Assembly (NCBI GenBank): GCA_002371715.1
Contig: DFGF01000068.1
Location: 6,399 to 70,398 of the forward strand
Direction: 5' to 3'
From: Prevotella sp. UBA3757
Lineage (GTDB): Bacteria > Bacteroidota > Bacteroidia > Bacteroidales > Bacteroidaceae
DNA length: 64,000 nt
The notes beneath the pieces were generated by a model. It did not search any database. It was not told the DNA's origin and saw only the letters and a program-made list of their open reading frames with translations. A program made the position numbers and the translations under genes. Position 1 is the stretch's first letter; the number at the start of each line of letters is the position of its first letter. Below, in pieces: positions 25,049 to 35,700 of this stretch.

Positions 25049-27946
25049 ATGATGCGTCTCTTCATACTCGTGGCTCTTGTGACGTGCCACGCGCTGGTGC
25101 TCCCCTCCCGTGCCCAGCAGACCATCTCGCTGGCCGGCGCGTGGGATTTGTCGCTCGGTGACAGCACAGCTTATAACGACTACGTCATGTTGCCTGGTTC
25201 GATGCTCACCAACGGTAAGGGAGACATCGTGACCGCCGAGACCCGCTGGACGGGTTCGCTCTACGACTCGTCGTTCTACTTCAACCCCTACATGGAGAAG
25301 TACCGGAAGGCCGGTAAGATGAAGTTCCCCTTCTTTCTGACCCCGGAGCGCCACTATACCGGGCGAGCCTGGTATCGGCGCAAGCTGTACGTGCCTGCCG
25401 ACATGAAGGACCGCCGCGTGACGCTCTTCCTGGAACGACCGCACATTGAGACCACCGTCTATGTCAATGGCCGCGAGGTGGGTCACGACATGTCGCTGTC
25501 CACGCCCCACTGCTACGACGTCACCAAGTATCTGCACTACGGCGCGGGCAACACCATTGCCATCTGCGTCTACAATGGCATCGAGAATGTCTGTGTCGGC
25601 CAGGACTCCCATAGCGTCACCGACCAGACGCAAGGCAACTGGAACGGCATCGTCGGGCGTATCGAACTGCAGCTGCAGCCCAAGAAGCTGAACATCCGGC
25701 AGGTACGCGTCATTCCCGATGCGACCAGGCGCTCGGTGCACGTCAGCGTCCAGCTGGAGAACCACGTCGACGGTGTTCGTTTTCTGCCAAAACGCAACTA
25801 TTTCGTCCATGTCAACGTCCGCTCCATCAAGGGGGACCACATCGGCAAGTCCGTGTCGGCCGAAGTCACGGAGGCTTTTGGGACAAAAAAGGAGTTTGAC
25901 CTCTTTCTGGGCAACCATGCTCCCTTGTGGGACGAGTTCTCGCCCAACCTCTATCTGCTGACTGTCGAGGCTGGCGACGACGTCTATGAGACCACCTTCG
26001 GCCTGCGCCAGCTGCGCATTGACGGCCCTCAGATGTTCGTCAATGACCGTCCGCTCTTTCTGCGCGGAACCGTCGAGAACTGTTGTTTTCCAGAGACGGG
26101 CTATCCACCAATGGACGTTGACGAGTGGTTGCGCGTCTTCCGCAAGTGTAAGGCCTACGGACTGAACCATGTCCGTTTCCACTCCTACTGTCCGCCGGAG
26201 GCCGCCTTTGCCGCTGCCGACCGCGTTGGCATCTACCTGCAGCCCGAAGGTCCGTCGTGGCCCAACCACGGTGTCCGCCTGCGCCGGGGCCAGAAGGTTG
26301 ACCAGTACCTGATGGACGAGACCCGTCGCATCATCGATACGTACGGTCATCATCCCTCGTTCTGCATGATGGCCGTCGGCAACGAGCCTGCCGGCGACTG
26401 GGTCAGCTATTGCAACGAGTGGGTGAAGGCCATGAAGGAATACGATGCCACCAAGCTCTATGCCGGTGCCAGCGTCGGTGGTGGCTGGGCCTGGGACGAC
26501 GGTTCTGAATACCATGTCAAGGCCGGGGCCCGCGGACTGGACTGGGATCGCCGTGCGCCGGGTTCTGACGACGACTATTACCAGCAGCTGCTCTTTCCCC
26601 GCAACTACAAGTCGAAAGAACCGAACCGTTCGCCCATCGTGGCCCACGAGCAGGGCCAGTGGTGTGCCTTCCCCGACCTGAAGGAAATACCACAGTATAG
26701 TGGCGTCTACAAGGCTCGTAACTTTGAGATATTCCGTGACCTGCTGGCCGACAACGGCATGGCACAGCAGGCTGAGAATTTCCTGATGGCCAGCGGACGG
26801 CTGCAGACCCTCTGCTATAAGTACGAGACCGAGCGCAACCTGCGCACCAGGGACTATGCCGGATTCCAGTATCTGGGGCTCAACGACTACAGCGGACAGG
26901 GCACGGCCCTTGTCGGCCCGCTCAACGTCCATTGGCGCGAGAAGGGCTATTGCACGGCTCAGGAATGGCGGCAGTTCTGTGCACCACTGGTCGCCCTGGC
27001 CCGATTCCCGAAGTTCGTCTATACCAACGACGAACGCCTCGTTGTGCCTGTTGAGGTCTATAATGCCTTCCAGACTGGCGTGAAGGACGCCAAGGTCACC
27101 TATGCGGTCACCGGCGACTCGACGACCATCGTCGAGGGCGCGTTGTTCAGCGGCATGATACCCATTGGCAAGAATATTGCTTTGGGCACGGTCAGCCTCC
27201 CGCTGTCTGGGTTTGTGAAGCCTGCCAAGCTCACGCTCCGCATCCTGATGAACGGCCTGGCCTGGAACCAGTGGGACTTTTGGGTCTATCCTGCCACGCT
27301 GCCCGATACGGACAAAGACCTCCCCAAAGGCATCTACGAGACCGATTCGCTCGATGACCGTGCGCTGAAAGTGCTGAAGAAGGGAGGTACCGTCTTGCTC
27401 TGTGCCGGCGGCAAGATTCGCTATGGCCGCGATGTCGTCCACACCTTCCTGCCCGTGTTCTGGAACACCAGTTGGTTTAAGATGCGCCCGCCACACACGA
27501 CTGGTGCCTATATCCAGGCCAGCCACCCCGTGTTCCGCGATTTCCCGACTGACGACTGGCAGAACCTGAACTGGTGGGAACTCGTCAACCACACGCAGGT
27601 CATGAATCTCGCAGAATTTCCCAAGGCCTATCAGCCCATCGTGCAGCCCATTGACACGTGGCATGTGTCGCGCAAGTTGGGCATGCTCGTCGAGGCCCGC
27701 GTGCTCAGTGGCCGTCTGCTGATGACGACGCTGCCTGTCAGCATGCGTCAGGTAGCCGACGGACGGAAACCCGTGGCTCGTCAGTTGCGCTACTCCATCC
27801 TGCGCTATCTGCAGTCCGATGATTTCCAACCCACGCTGACGCTCTCGCCCGACGTCATTCAGCACCTCTTTGAGCGCGAGGCGCCACGTGTAGATATGTT
27901 TACCAACGAATCGCCCGACGAACTGAAACCGAAGATTGGCGGATAA
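25049..27946 (+). CDS. Large GH2-family glycosidase
   Basis: A 965-residue secreted GH2 protein. ATG 25049 is chosen because it yields the signal peptide MMRLFILVALVTCHALVLPSRAQ. A jelly-roll domain (VYVNGREVGHDMSLSTPHCYD) and Ig domain precede the barrel, where VNDRPLFLRGTVENCCFP opens the fold, VGNEPAG places the acid/base Glu at 446, and IVAHEQGQWCAFPD places the probable nucleophile Glu at 534. The C-terminal 300 residues form beta domains lacking known catalytic motifs. It ends the plus-strand pectin operon. Substrate undetermined; galactosidase, glucuronidase or arabinopyranosidase-type activity are all possible. Confidence 0.85.
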   Translation: MMRLFILVALVTCHALVLPSRAQQTISLAGAWDLSLGDSTAYNDYVMLPGSMLTNGKGDIVTAETRWTGSLYDSSFYFNPYMEKYRKAGKMKFPFFLTPERHYTGRAWYRRKLYVPADMKDRRVTLFLERPHIETTVYVNGREVGHDMSLSTPHCYDVTKYLHYGAGNTIAICVYNGIENVCVGQDSHSVTDQTQGNWNGIVGRIELQLQPKKLNIRQVRVIPDATRRSVHVSVQLENHVDGVRFLPKRNYFVHVNVRSIKGDHIGKSVSAEVTEAFGTKKEFDLFLGNHAPLWDEFSPNLYLLTVEAGDDVYETTFGLRQLRIDGPQMFVNDRPLFLRGTVENCCFPETGYPPMDVDEWLRVFRKCKAYGLNHVRFHSYCPPEAAFAAADRVGIYLQPEGPSWPNHGVRLRRGQKVDQYLMDETRRIIDTYGHHPSFCMMAVGNEPAGDWVSYCNEWVKAMKEYDATKLYAGASVGGGWAWDDGSEYHVKAGARGLDWDRRAPGSDDDYYQQLLFPRNYKSKEPNRSPIVAHEQGQWCAFPDLKEIPQYSGVYKARNFEIFRDLLADNGMAQQAENFLMASGRLQTLCYKYETERNLRTRDYAGFQYLGLNDYSGQGTALVGPLNVHWREKGYCTAQEWRQFCAPLVALARFPKFVYTNDERLVVPVEVYNAFQTGVKDAKVTYAVTGDSTTIVEGALFSGMIPIGKNIALGTVSLPLSGFVKPAKLTLRILMNGLAWNQWDFWVYPATLPDTDKDLPKGIYETDSLDDRALKVLKKGGTVLLCAGGKIRYGRDVVHTFLPVFWNTSWFKMRPPHTTGAYIQASHPVFRDFPTDDWQNLNWWELVNHTQVMNLAEFPKAYQPIVQPIDTWHVSRKLGMLVEARVLSGRLLMTTLPVSMRQVADGRKPVARQLRYSILRYLQSDDFQPTLTLSPDVIQHLFEREAPRVDMFTNESPDELKPKIGG

Positions 27947-27952
27947 ATCTTA

Positions 27953-27990
27953 GCGTCATACCGGCCAAAATGCCTGGTATGACGCACTTT
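27953..27990 (+). terminator. Terminator after the pectin operon
   Basis: The 10-bp arms GCGTCATACC (27953-27962) and GGTATGACGC (27975-27984) are followed by ACTTTTT. Confidence 0.9.
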
Positions 27991-28009
27991 TTGCAATAAT
28001 AGCACATAG

Positions 28010-28060
28010 TTTTGCAAATATAGGAAGCTTCGTAACCGGAAACTTCCTATATTTGCAAAA
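28010..28060. promoter_or_regulatory. Perfect 18-bp inverted repeat carrying two divergent -7 boxes
   Basis: Arms 28010-28027 and 28043-28060 are exact inverted copies around a 15-base centre. Each arm contains TATATTTG, a -7 consensus, one pointing in each direction; the plus-strand box is at 28048-28055, 43 bases before the BspA-like start. Confidence 0.8.
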
Positions 28061-28097
28061 TCTTTATGTCGTCTACAAATTAAACATCTATAAGCTT

Positions 28098-31000
28098 ATG
28101 AAGAAATCAGAGAATGCAATGCCACACGCTGGCACGATGACCGCGAACCATGTTGCCTTTTGGCAGGCATGGCTCCTGTTGATGGCGGGCATCTTCCTGC
28201 CCCTGTCAGCGCAGGCCGACCAGGTGACGGTGGCCGACGCCAACGGCAACGAGCTTCGCTACACGTTCGACGGCGACGGCCCGGCCACGTTTACGAGAGT
28301 TGACAAGTACAGCAGCGATGAGGCCAAGGCGGGCCACATCATCATTGCCGACCGCGTGACTGACAGTAACGGCACCAGCCACGACGTGCGCTACATCAGC
28401 GGGTCCGTGGGCAACCGCAGCAACCTGGTGAGCATCGTGTTCGGACAGAACATCGTCAGTACGGGCGGTCCTGAGGGTACGAACAACGATGCCTTCTATA
28501 GTTGCCGCAAGCTGGTGAGCGTGACGCTGAACGCGAACCTCGAACTGTTAGGAAGCTATACGTTCCAGGACTGCTACAGTCTGGCGCATGTCAACCTGGG
28601 CGACTGCACCAAGCTGACGACCATCAGGAACAATGCCTTCGAGGACTGCGACCTCGTGCGCCAGCTGACGCTGCCCGCCTCGGTCACCACCATTGAACGG
28701 GGTGCCTTCTATGGCATTGACTCGCTGCGCACCTTCACCTTTGCCGACGGTTCGCCCGTCACGACGATTCCCCAGGAGTGTTTCGGCGCCTGCGTTTCGT
28801 TGGAGACGCTGACGTTGCCCGAGGCCGTTGAGACCGTCGAGGGCAGTGCTTTCAGCAATTGCCGGGCGTTGACGGAGGTGACGTTTGGCAGCCGCCTCAC
28901 CACTTTCGCTAACGACTGGTACATATTCTATAACTGCCATCAGTTGCAGCGCATAGTGCTGCCCGGTGCCAACTATCCGTTTACGGGGGGACTGTGGCTG
29001 CCGTCCAACATCGTCCTTTACGTGCATCCCGACTTGGTGGACACCTACCGCACCAGCGACTACACCAAGGACAGGCGCATCATGGCCATTGGTGCTACCA
29101 CCGACGTTGCCGTCACCACAACCGAGGGTGGCCAGTTAGGCAGCAAGATTGAGGCACTGGCCAATCCCATGTACGTCCAGCGGCTCACCGTCAGCGGTCC
29201 GCTCAACGGCACCGACATCGACTACCTGCACGGTTTCCTGCCGCTGCTCGAGGTGCTCGACCTCTCCTCGGTGCACATCGTTGAGGGTGGCGAGAAGTAC
29301 CATCTCTGGTCGGTCAGCGACAACGGCACGGCTACGGTTTACAGTGATTACGACTATTACCGCTATGCCGTCGAGAACGACGTGGTGGGCAGCTACATGT
29401 TCCACAACATGCCCATGCTGCGCAGCCTCCAGTTGCCCAGGGCCACCACCGCCATTGGCGACTATGCCATGGCTGACGACCGCCGTCTGGCCACCATCGG
29501 CCTCGGCAATGCCGTCACCACCATTGGCCGCAATGCTTTCTGCCGCACGGGCCTCACGTCGCTGGTGGTTCCCGCCGGCGTGACGCGCCTGGAGGCTGAG
29601 ACCTTCTACGACTGCAACGAGCTGCTGAAGGTCACGCTGCCCGACGCTATTACCTTCGTCGGCACCAGCTGCTTCAGCGAGTGCGACCTTCTCGAGGATG
29701 TCAACATCCCGGCCAGCGTTGAGACCATCGCCGAGTATGCCTTCTACAACAACGCCAGCCGAACGACACCCATCGTCCTGCCTGCCACGCTGAAGACCGT
29801 TGGCAACCATGCCTTTATGTATAATAAGGTGGTCAGGCGCATCACGTTCAGCGAAGGTCTGGAGACCATCGGCAACTATGCCTTCAGCAATTGCAACGCC
29901 GTGGAGAGCCTGACGCTGCCCGAGAGCGTCACCCAGATAGAGTACAATGCCTTCGAGGGCTGCGACAGCATCACCGAGTTCCGCTTCCCTCAGAGCATCA
30001 AGGAGGTGCCTGACGGCGTGCTCTACCACTGCGACAAGCTGCAGAAGGTGGTGCTGGCCGAGGGTACGACCCGTCTGGGCCATTCCGCTTTCAGTTATTG
30101 TCCGCAGCTTGCCGACATCAATATCGCGACGATGAACACGCTGACCTTCACCGGCCGCTACGTGTTCGAGAATACCGGCTTCACCACCATCACGCTGCCC
30201 AACAGCATCACCGAGATGGACTACTGCACGTTCCAGGGCTGTAAACAGCTCTCCAGTGTCAACGTGCCTACGGGCATCGACTATGTGCCCTACGACTTCT
30301 GTGAGGATTGCCCTGAACTGCTCAGCGTCACGCTGCACGACGGCATCCGCGTCGTCCGTCACGATGCCTTCTACGGCTGCCGTAAGTTGCGCACCATCGA
30401 CCTGAACGACCAGATTACCGACATCGAGTATAACGCTTTTTGCAACTGTGACAGCCTCCGGCTCAGCAAGTTGCCCGCTGCTTTGACGTTCATAGGTGGC
30501 AGTGCCTTCAGTCATACCAAGTCCATGACGGGTGCGATAGAAATCCCGGCTGGTGTCAAGCAGATTGATTACGATGCTTTTGCCCGCTCGGGCATCACCG
30601 CCGTCACCCTGCCCGAAGGTATTACTACGTGGGGAACAGGCCTCTTCGCCTCTTGCGACAGCCTGCGCAGCGTGCGGTTGCCTAGGGACATCAAGCGCAT
30701 CACCGACTATATGTTTGAAAACTGCAAGTCGCTGCGCCAGATTCAGATTCCCGACAGCGTCAGTGCGGTGGGTTATTCTGCCTTCAGATATTCTGGGCTG
30801 GAAGCCATCCAGTTGCCCGATTCGCTGGCCACCATTGCTTTCTATGCTTTTTATGACACTCAGTTGCGCGAGTTCCGTGTCCCCGACGGTGTCCATAAAC
30901 ATCCAGGCGATTGGGCTTGGGCATACTGCAAGCGCCTGAAGACCATCTATCTGGGCAAGAATCAGGACTATACGCAAGGTTCGGTTACCTCATTGGTGTA

Positions 31001-32690
31001 TGGTTGCGACTCGCTGCAACTGATACGCATGTATGCCGGTACGCCTCCCAACTACGATAGTAATTATTTGTCATTCGTTCACAGGTGCGTGCTCGAGGTG
31101 CCTGAGGATGCCGTCGAGCTGTATAAGGCTGCCGACACGTGGAAGGAGTTCAAGGAGATACGTGGTTTCTTCCAGGGCGACGTGCTCAACGACCTCGACT
31201 TTGCCGTGCTGCAGAAACTCTACCGCGAGCTGGACGGTGCCAACTGGAAGCATCCCTGGGACCTCACCAACAACCACCGCTCCATGGGCAAGTGGCATGG
31301 CGTGCTGACCGTCGGCGACTACATCACCGAGATCGACCTGACGGGCCAGGGCCTTGAGGGCGAGCTGTGCGACTCGCTGTTCCTGCTGCCGCGCATCGAG
31401 AAGCTCAATCTGAGCAACAACCACGTCCGTGCCAACCTCACCACGCTGCTGGCCAACCGCGAGGCCTGCACCACGCTCACCGAGGTCAACATGCAGGGCA
31501 ACGAACTCACCGGCGACATCTATCCCTTTGCCACCAAGTTGCCCAACCTCACGCGGCTCGACCTGAGTTACAACCAGCTGACCGAGGTCTCGCAGCCCAT
31601 TCCGAACGAGAAACTGCCCAACGACCGGTTTGCCCGCGGTTTCCAGTTTGTCGACTACCAGACCAAGCAGGTCGTGGCCAATGCCCCCGTTACTGACATC
31701 ACGCCGGGCATTCCCGCTGCTATCGAACTGAATACCGTCCAGACCTACCGCCATGAGTATGGCGACTACGGCTACCAGTGCAGCGACCTCTACCGTCACT
31801 ATCTCAACAAGAATGGCGACTGGACGACCAGCGACTGGGAACTCACCAAGGACTCCGAGGGTCTCTGGGTGCTCAATTCCAGCTACAGTTCGCGTGCCCT
31901 CCGTGCGCCGAAGGGCGTGCCCGTCATGTACACGCATGGTGACCCCTGGTGGAGTCACCTCTCGTTCATTGTCCGCTTCGACTGGACTGACGGCGATGCC
32001 AATGCCGACCAGACTGTCGACGTCACCGACCTGCAGAGCGTCATCCACTACGCCCTGCACGACGGCAAGCCCGACGGCCAGCTCTTCAACTTCACCGCTG
32101 CTGACACCAATGGCGACGATTTCGTTAACGTCAGCGACATTGTGGGCAGTGTCGACTATGTACTGGCTGCCACGCTGACCGAACCCGCCAACACACCTTA
32201 TTATAATCATAGGGCACCGGCCAGCCGGCCCAACGTGCTCTCGACCGATGGCAGCACCGTCGTGCTGACCCTTTCCGATGCCGTTGCCGCCCTGCAGTTC
32301 ACCGTCACGGGAACCACTGCCCAGCAGCTGCGCGTCAGCGAGGCCCTGCAGAGCCAGTTCTCCGTGGCTATGCGTCAGGTGGCCGGTGGTGTCCGTATCG
32401 TGGCCTATTCGGCTGAGGGCCGCTGTCTGGCCCCCGGTGTCCACCAGCTCCTGAGCGGACTGCCCGCCGGGGCCGCCATTACTGACGTGCGGCTGTCTGA
32501 CAGCCAGGCCCGCTATCTGGACGTCGATTACCAGGGTGCGCTGACCGGCATCCGTACGCTGTCCGACGGCGACGCGCTGCCCGATGGCGTGCTGTTCGAC
32601 CTGAATGGTCGTCGCGTCGGCCCGTGGCAGTCGCTGCCCGACGGCATCTATATCTACAACGGTAAGAAGATCAAGAAAATAACGAAGTAA
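28098..32690 (+). CDS. BspA-like LRR surface protein with dockerin and cohesin-like C-terminal domains
   Basis: A 1530-residue surface protein. ATG 28098 is used because upstream codons fall in the promoter palindrome; an unusually long n-region leads to the signal core WLLLMAGIFLPLSAQA. Residues about 130-1020 are BspA-type (LRR_5) repeats of the form AFxxCxxLxxVxLPxSVTxIxxxAF, then about 1035-1170 a few LRRs of another type (LNLSNNHVRANLT, LDLSYNQLTEV). About 1298-1358 is a dockerin-like pair of calcium loops (DANADQTVDVTDL and DTNGDDFVNVSDIV). About 1380-1480 resembles a cohesin-type beta domain. The end GIYIYNGKKIKKITK is a Prevotella-type tail. Likely adhesin or scaffold partner of the next gene, 10 bases away. 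Confidence 0.85.
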   Translation: MKKSENAMPHAGTMTANHVAFWQAWLLLMAGIFLPLSAQADQVTVADANGNELRYTFDGDGPATFTRVDKYSSDEAKAGHIIIADRVTDSNGTSHDVRYISGSVGNRSNLVSIVFGQNIVSTGGPEGTNNDAFYSCRKLVSVTLNANLELLGSYTFQDCYSLAHVNLGDCTKLTTIRNNAFEDCDLVRQLTLPASVTTIERGAFYGIDSLRTFTFADGSPVTTIPQECFGACVSLETLTLPEAVETVEGSAFSNCRALTEVTFGSRLTTFANDWYIFYNCHQLQRIVLPGANYPFTGGLWLPSNIVLYVHPDLVDTYRTSDYTKDRRIMAIGATTDVAVTTTEGGQLGSKIEALANPMYVQRLTVSGPLNGTDIDYLHGFLPLLEVLDLSSVHIVEGGEKYHLWSVSDNGTATVYSDYDYYRYAVENDVVGSYMFHNMPMLRSLQLPRATTAIGDYAMADDRRLATIGLGNAVTTIGRNAFCRTGLTSLVVPAGVTRLEAETFYDCNELLKVTLPDAITFVGTSCFSECDLLEDVNIPASVETIAEYAFYNNASRTTPIVLPATLKTVGNHAFMYNKVVRRITFSEGLETIGNYAFSNCNAVESLTLPESVTQIEYNAFEGCDSITEFRFPQSIKEVPDGVLYHCDKLQKVVLAEGTTRLGHSAFSYCPQLADINIATMNTLTFTGRYVFENTGFTTITLPNSITEMDYCTFQGCKQLSSVNVPTGIDYVPYDFCEDCPELLSVTLHDGIRVVRHDAFYGCRKLRTIDLNDQITDIEYNAFCNCDSLRLSKLPAALTFIGGSAFSHTKSMTGAIEIPAGVKQIDYDAFARSGITAVTLPEGITTWGTGLFASCDSLRSVRLPRDIKRITDYMFENCKSLRQIQIPDSVSAVGYSAFRYSGLEAIQLPDSLATIAFYAFYDTQLREFRVPDGVHKHPGDWAWAYCKRLKTIYLGKNQDYTQGSVTSLVYGCDSLQLIRMYAGTPPNYDSNYLSFVHRCVLEVPEDAVELYKAADTWKEFKEIRGFFQGDVLNDLDFAVLQKLYRELDGANWKHPWDLTNNHRSMGKWHGVLTVGDYITEIDLTGQGLEGELCDSLFLLPRIEKLNLSNNHVRANLTTLLANREACTTLTEVNMQGNELTGDIYPFATKLPNLTRLDLSYNQLTEVSQPIPNEKLPNDRFARGFQFVDYQTKQVVANAPVTDITPGIPAAIELNTVQTYRHEYGDYGYQCSDLYRHYLNKNGDWTTSDWELTKDSEGLWVLNSSYSSRALRAPKGVPVMYTHGDPWWSHLSFIVRFDWTDGDANADQTVDVTDLQSVIHYALHDGKPDGQLFNFTAADTNGDDFVNVSDIVGSVDYVLAATLTEPANTPYYNHRAPASRPNVLSTDGSTVVLTLSDAVAALQFTVTGTTAQQLRVSEALQSQFSVAMRQVAGGVRIVAYSAEGRCLAPGVHQLLSGLPAGAAITDVRLSDSQARYLDVDYQGALTGIRTLSDGDALPDGVLFDLNGRRVGPWQSLPDGIYIYNGKKIKKITK

Positions 32691-32700
32691 CACAACGACT

Positions 32701-35700
32701 ATGAAATACATCCGATTCCAACTGTTGGCCATCATGGCCTGTCTGGCAACGCTGCTTCAGGCACAGACGAACGTGCTGCGTGTCGATTCAGTGAAATATC
32801 CCGCCGGCAAGACCGTCAGCCTGCCCGTCGTCATGGAGAACCAGAGCGACATCACCGGTGTGCAGTTCGATATCTCCATACCCTTCGAACTCACGGCCCG
32901 CGAGGACGGCACGCTGCCCGTCACGCTCTCGGCCCAGCGTGCGCCCTACCACAAGGTGGTGGCCACCCGTCATGGTGGCCGGTGGCAGACGGCATCACTG
33001 CATGGCGGTGTCAACTATTATGCCGACTATCGCGTTATCGTCTACAGCGACAAGAACGACCTGCTGCTCGACAACGGCGGCACGCTGCTGACCATCGACA
33101 TGCCGCTGCCCGCCGATGCCGTCAACGGCACGACGTACCCCATCTACCTGGTCGATGGCAGCGTGACGCTCACCGACCGCCAGCAGCAGAACGTGCTGAG
33201 CAGTCAGCAGAGTGCCGCCGTCACCATCGAGGAAATTCCACGTCCCGACCTGCTGCCCACGGATGTCAGCTTCGACCCCGCAGCGGTCAATCCCGAGGGC
33301 GAACTGACCGTCCGCTGGACGGTGAAGAACATCGGGCAGGTGGCTACTGAGGCCGGATGGAGCGAGCAGGTGGCCCTGGTGGCCCTGTCGGGTCATGCCG
33401 AGAAGTCCGTTGCCACCGTCTATTACGACCAGACGCTGGCCGCCGGTGCTGCCGTCAGCCGCGAGGCCAAGGTCACGCTGCCCGCCCTGCTGGGCATTGA
33501 CGGACTGGCCAAGGTGCAGGTCACCGTCGTTCCTAACGACAAGACTGGCGAGCACCCGTCGCTGCGCGACAACAACGTGGCCTCCAGCGCGACCAACCTG
33601 ACCGTCGGCAAGCAGCTGACGCTCGAACTGTCACCCCTGCGCACCGTCGAGGGCAGCAGTCAGCGCATCATGGGCAAGCTGAGCCGCTCGGGCCGCTGGC
33701 AGGACGTCCGTACGTTCAGCCTGACAGCCAATGATTCGCGTCTGCAACTGCCTGCCAGCGTCACCATTCCTGCCAATCAGTCGGGCGTGGTGTTCTACGC
33801 CACTGTTATTGGCAACGAGGTGCTCGATGCCGACAGCGTGGCCACCATCACCGCCACGGGCGACGGCTACGACCCCGTGACGGCACGGCTCACCATCGAG
33901 GACGACGAGTTGCCGGCCTTGACGCTGACGGCTTCGAAGACCGACATCGTGGAGGGCGAGACCTTCCAGCTTACCGTGGCCATTGCCCGTGCCTCGGCCA
34001 CCGATGTCACCGTCCGGCTGACCAGTGAGGACTCGAAGCGCTTCCAGTATGCGCAGCAGGTGGTGATACCTGCGGGCCAGACCTCAGTGACGCTGGATGT
34101 CACGGCCGTGCAGAACGACGTGCCCAACCTCATGCTGGCCAACAAGTTCACGGTCTCTGCCGCGCGTTACGAGCGGGGCGAGGTTATCGTCGTGCTGAAG
34201 GACGACGACATGCCCGTGCTGACGCTGACGCTGACACCCAACGTGGTCAGCGAGCAGGCCGGACCCACCGCCGTTGCCGCCGTGCTGACGCGCACCGGTC
34301 GGACTGACAACAAGATTACCGTCCGACTCTCCGACGACTCGAACGGTGGATTATACTACACCCACAAGTCCATTGAGATGGCCAAGGGCGTGGAAACCGT
34401 CTACTTCAACCTCGGCCCCGTCGACAATACCGTTAAGGAGGGCGACCGCACCTACACGCTGACAGCCGGTGTCTGGGTGTCGTCGTGTAACTGTGCCTCG
34501 GCCGGTGAACAGGCCGGCAACGTCGCGGCCACGCTCACCGTGCTCGACAACGATGGCGCGTCGCTCTCAGTGGCCTCCCAGCAGAGCACCGTCAAGGAGG
34601 GTGGCACCACCGTGCTCACCGTCACGCGCAACACCGTGTCGGACATCAGCCAGCCGCTGGCCGTGACCATCTCCAGCGATTACGACAGCCAGCTCACCTA
34701 TGACCACCAGGTCACCATCCCTGCCGGTCTGACCACTGTCGATGTTACCGTCCAGAGCAAGGCGAATGACGTCAGCGGCGACTCCCATACCGTCGTCTTC
34801 ACCGTCTCGGCCGAAGGTTTCGGCTCCGGCACGTGCTTCCTGCTCGTCACCGACCAGACGCTGCCCGATGCCCGCATCAGCAGTCTGACGTCAAACGTCC
34901 AAAAGGCCATTGTGGGCAGTCCCATCACCCTCAATGTCGAAGTGGTCAACGACGGTGTCTATCCGTTGCCCATGCAGACGCCCGTCACGCTCTACATCAA
35001 GGGTACGTCGGCAGCCATTGCCACACTCTACACCTCCGCAGACATTCCAGCCGGAGGCAGCGGGACACTCACACGTGCGGTGACGCTGCCCGACAATGTC
35101 GGCGACCGTGTCTTCTATGCCATTGTTAACGAGACGCGCAGCGTTGCCGAGTTGCTCTACACCAACAATACTTCTGAGGAACTGACCGTTACCGCCATTT
35201 CTCCCTTCACGGCGGCTGTCCAGACCGACAAGGCCGTCTATCGTCAGGGCGACCTGGTGATCATCAGCGGACAGATCAGCGGCGACCGCACGGCCAACGC
35301 CCAGATTGACGTCTACATGGTCAATGCCGGCGCACGCGACGTCAAGCCGGTGACGACCGATGCCAACGGCCGTTTCACCCTTGAATGGCAACTCTTCCCC
35401 CTGCAGTCGGGCCACTTCACGGTTGGAGCCTGCTTCAAGGGCGACCCCACTACTGAGAAACTGGCCGCTTTCGATGTCTATGGCTTGAAGCGTACTGATA
35501 GCGGATACATCACCTGCGACGTGACCATCGGCGAACCTAAGACTGGTGTCATCCGTCTGGAGAATGCCGGTACGCTGGCCCTGAGCGGTGTCAAGGCTGA
35601 GGTGCTCGACGCTCCCGACGGCTGTCAGCCTCAGTTCACGATTGCCCCGTCCATTGGCGGCAACGAAAAGGTAGACATGGCCTACCAGATAGCGGCCACC

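Noticed and set aside
25028..27865. 945-codon reverse-strand open frame opposite the large GH2 gene
   Set aside because: Codon-bias shadow of a GC-rich gene; the plus strand has signal peptide and catalytic motifs.
28010..28060. Invertible promoter flanked by recombinase sites
   Set aside because: The centre is only 15 bases, too small to hold a switchable promoter, and no invertase gene is nearby.
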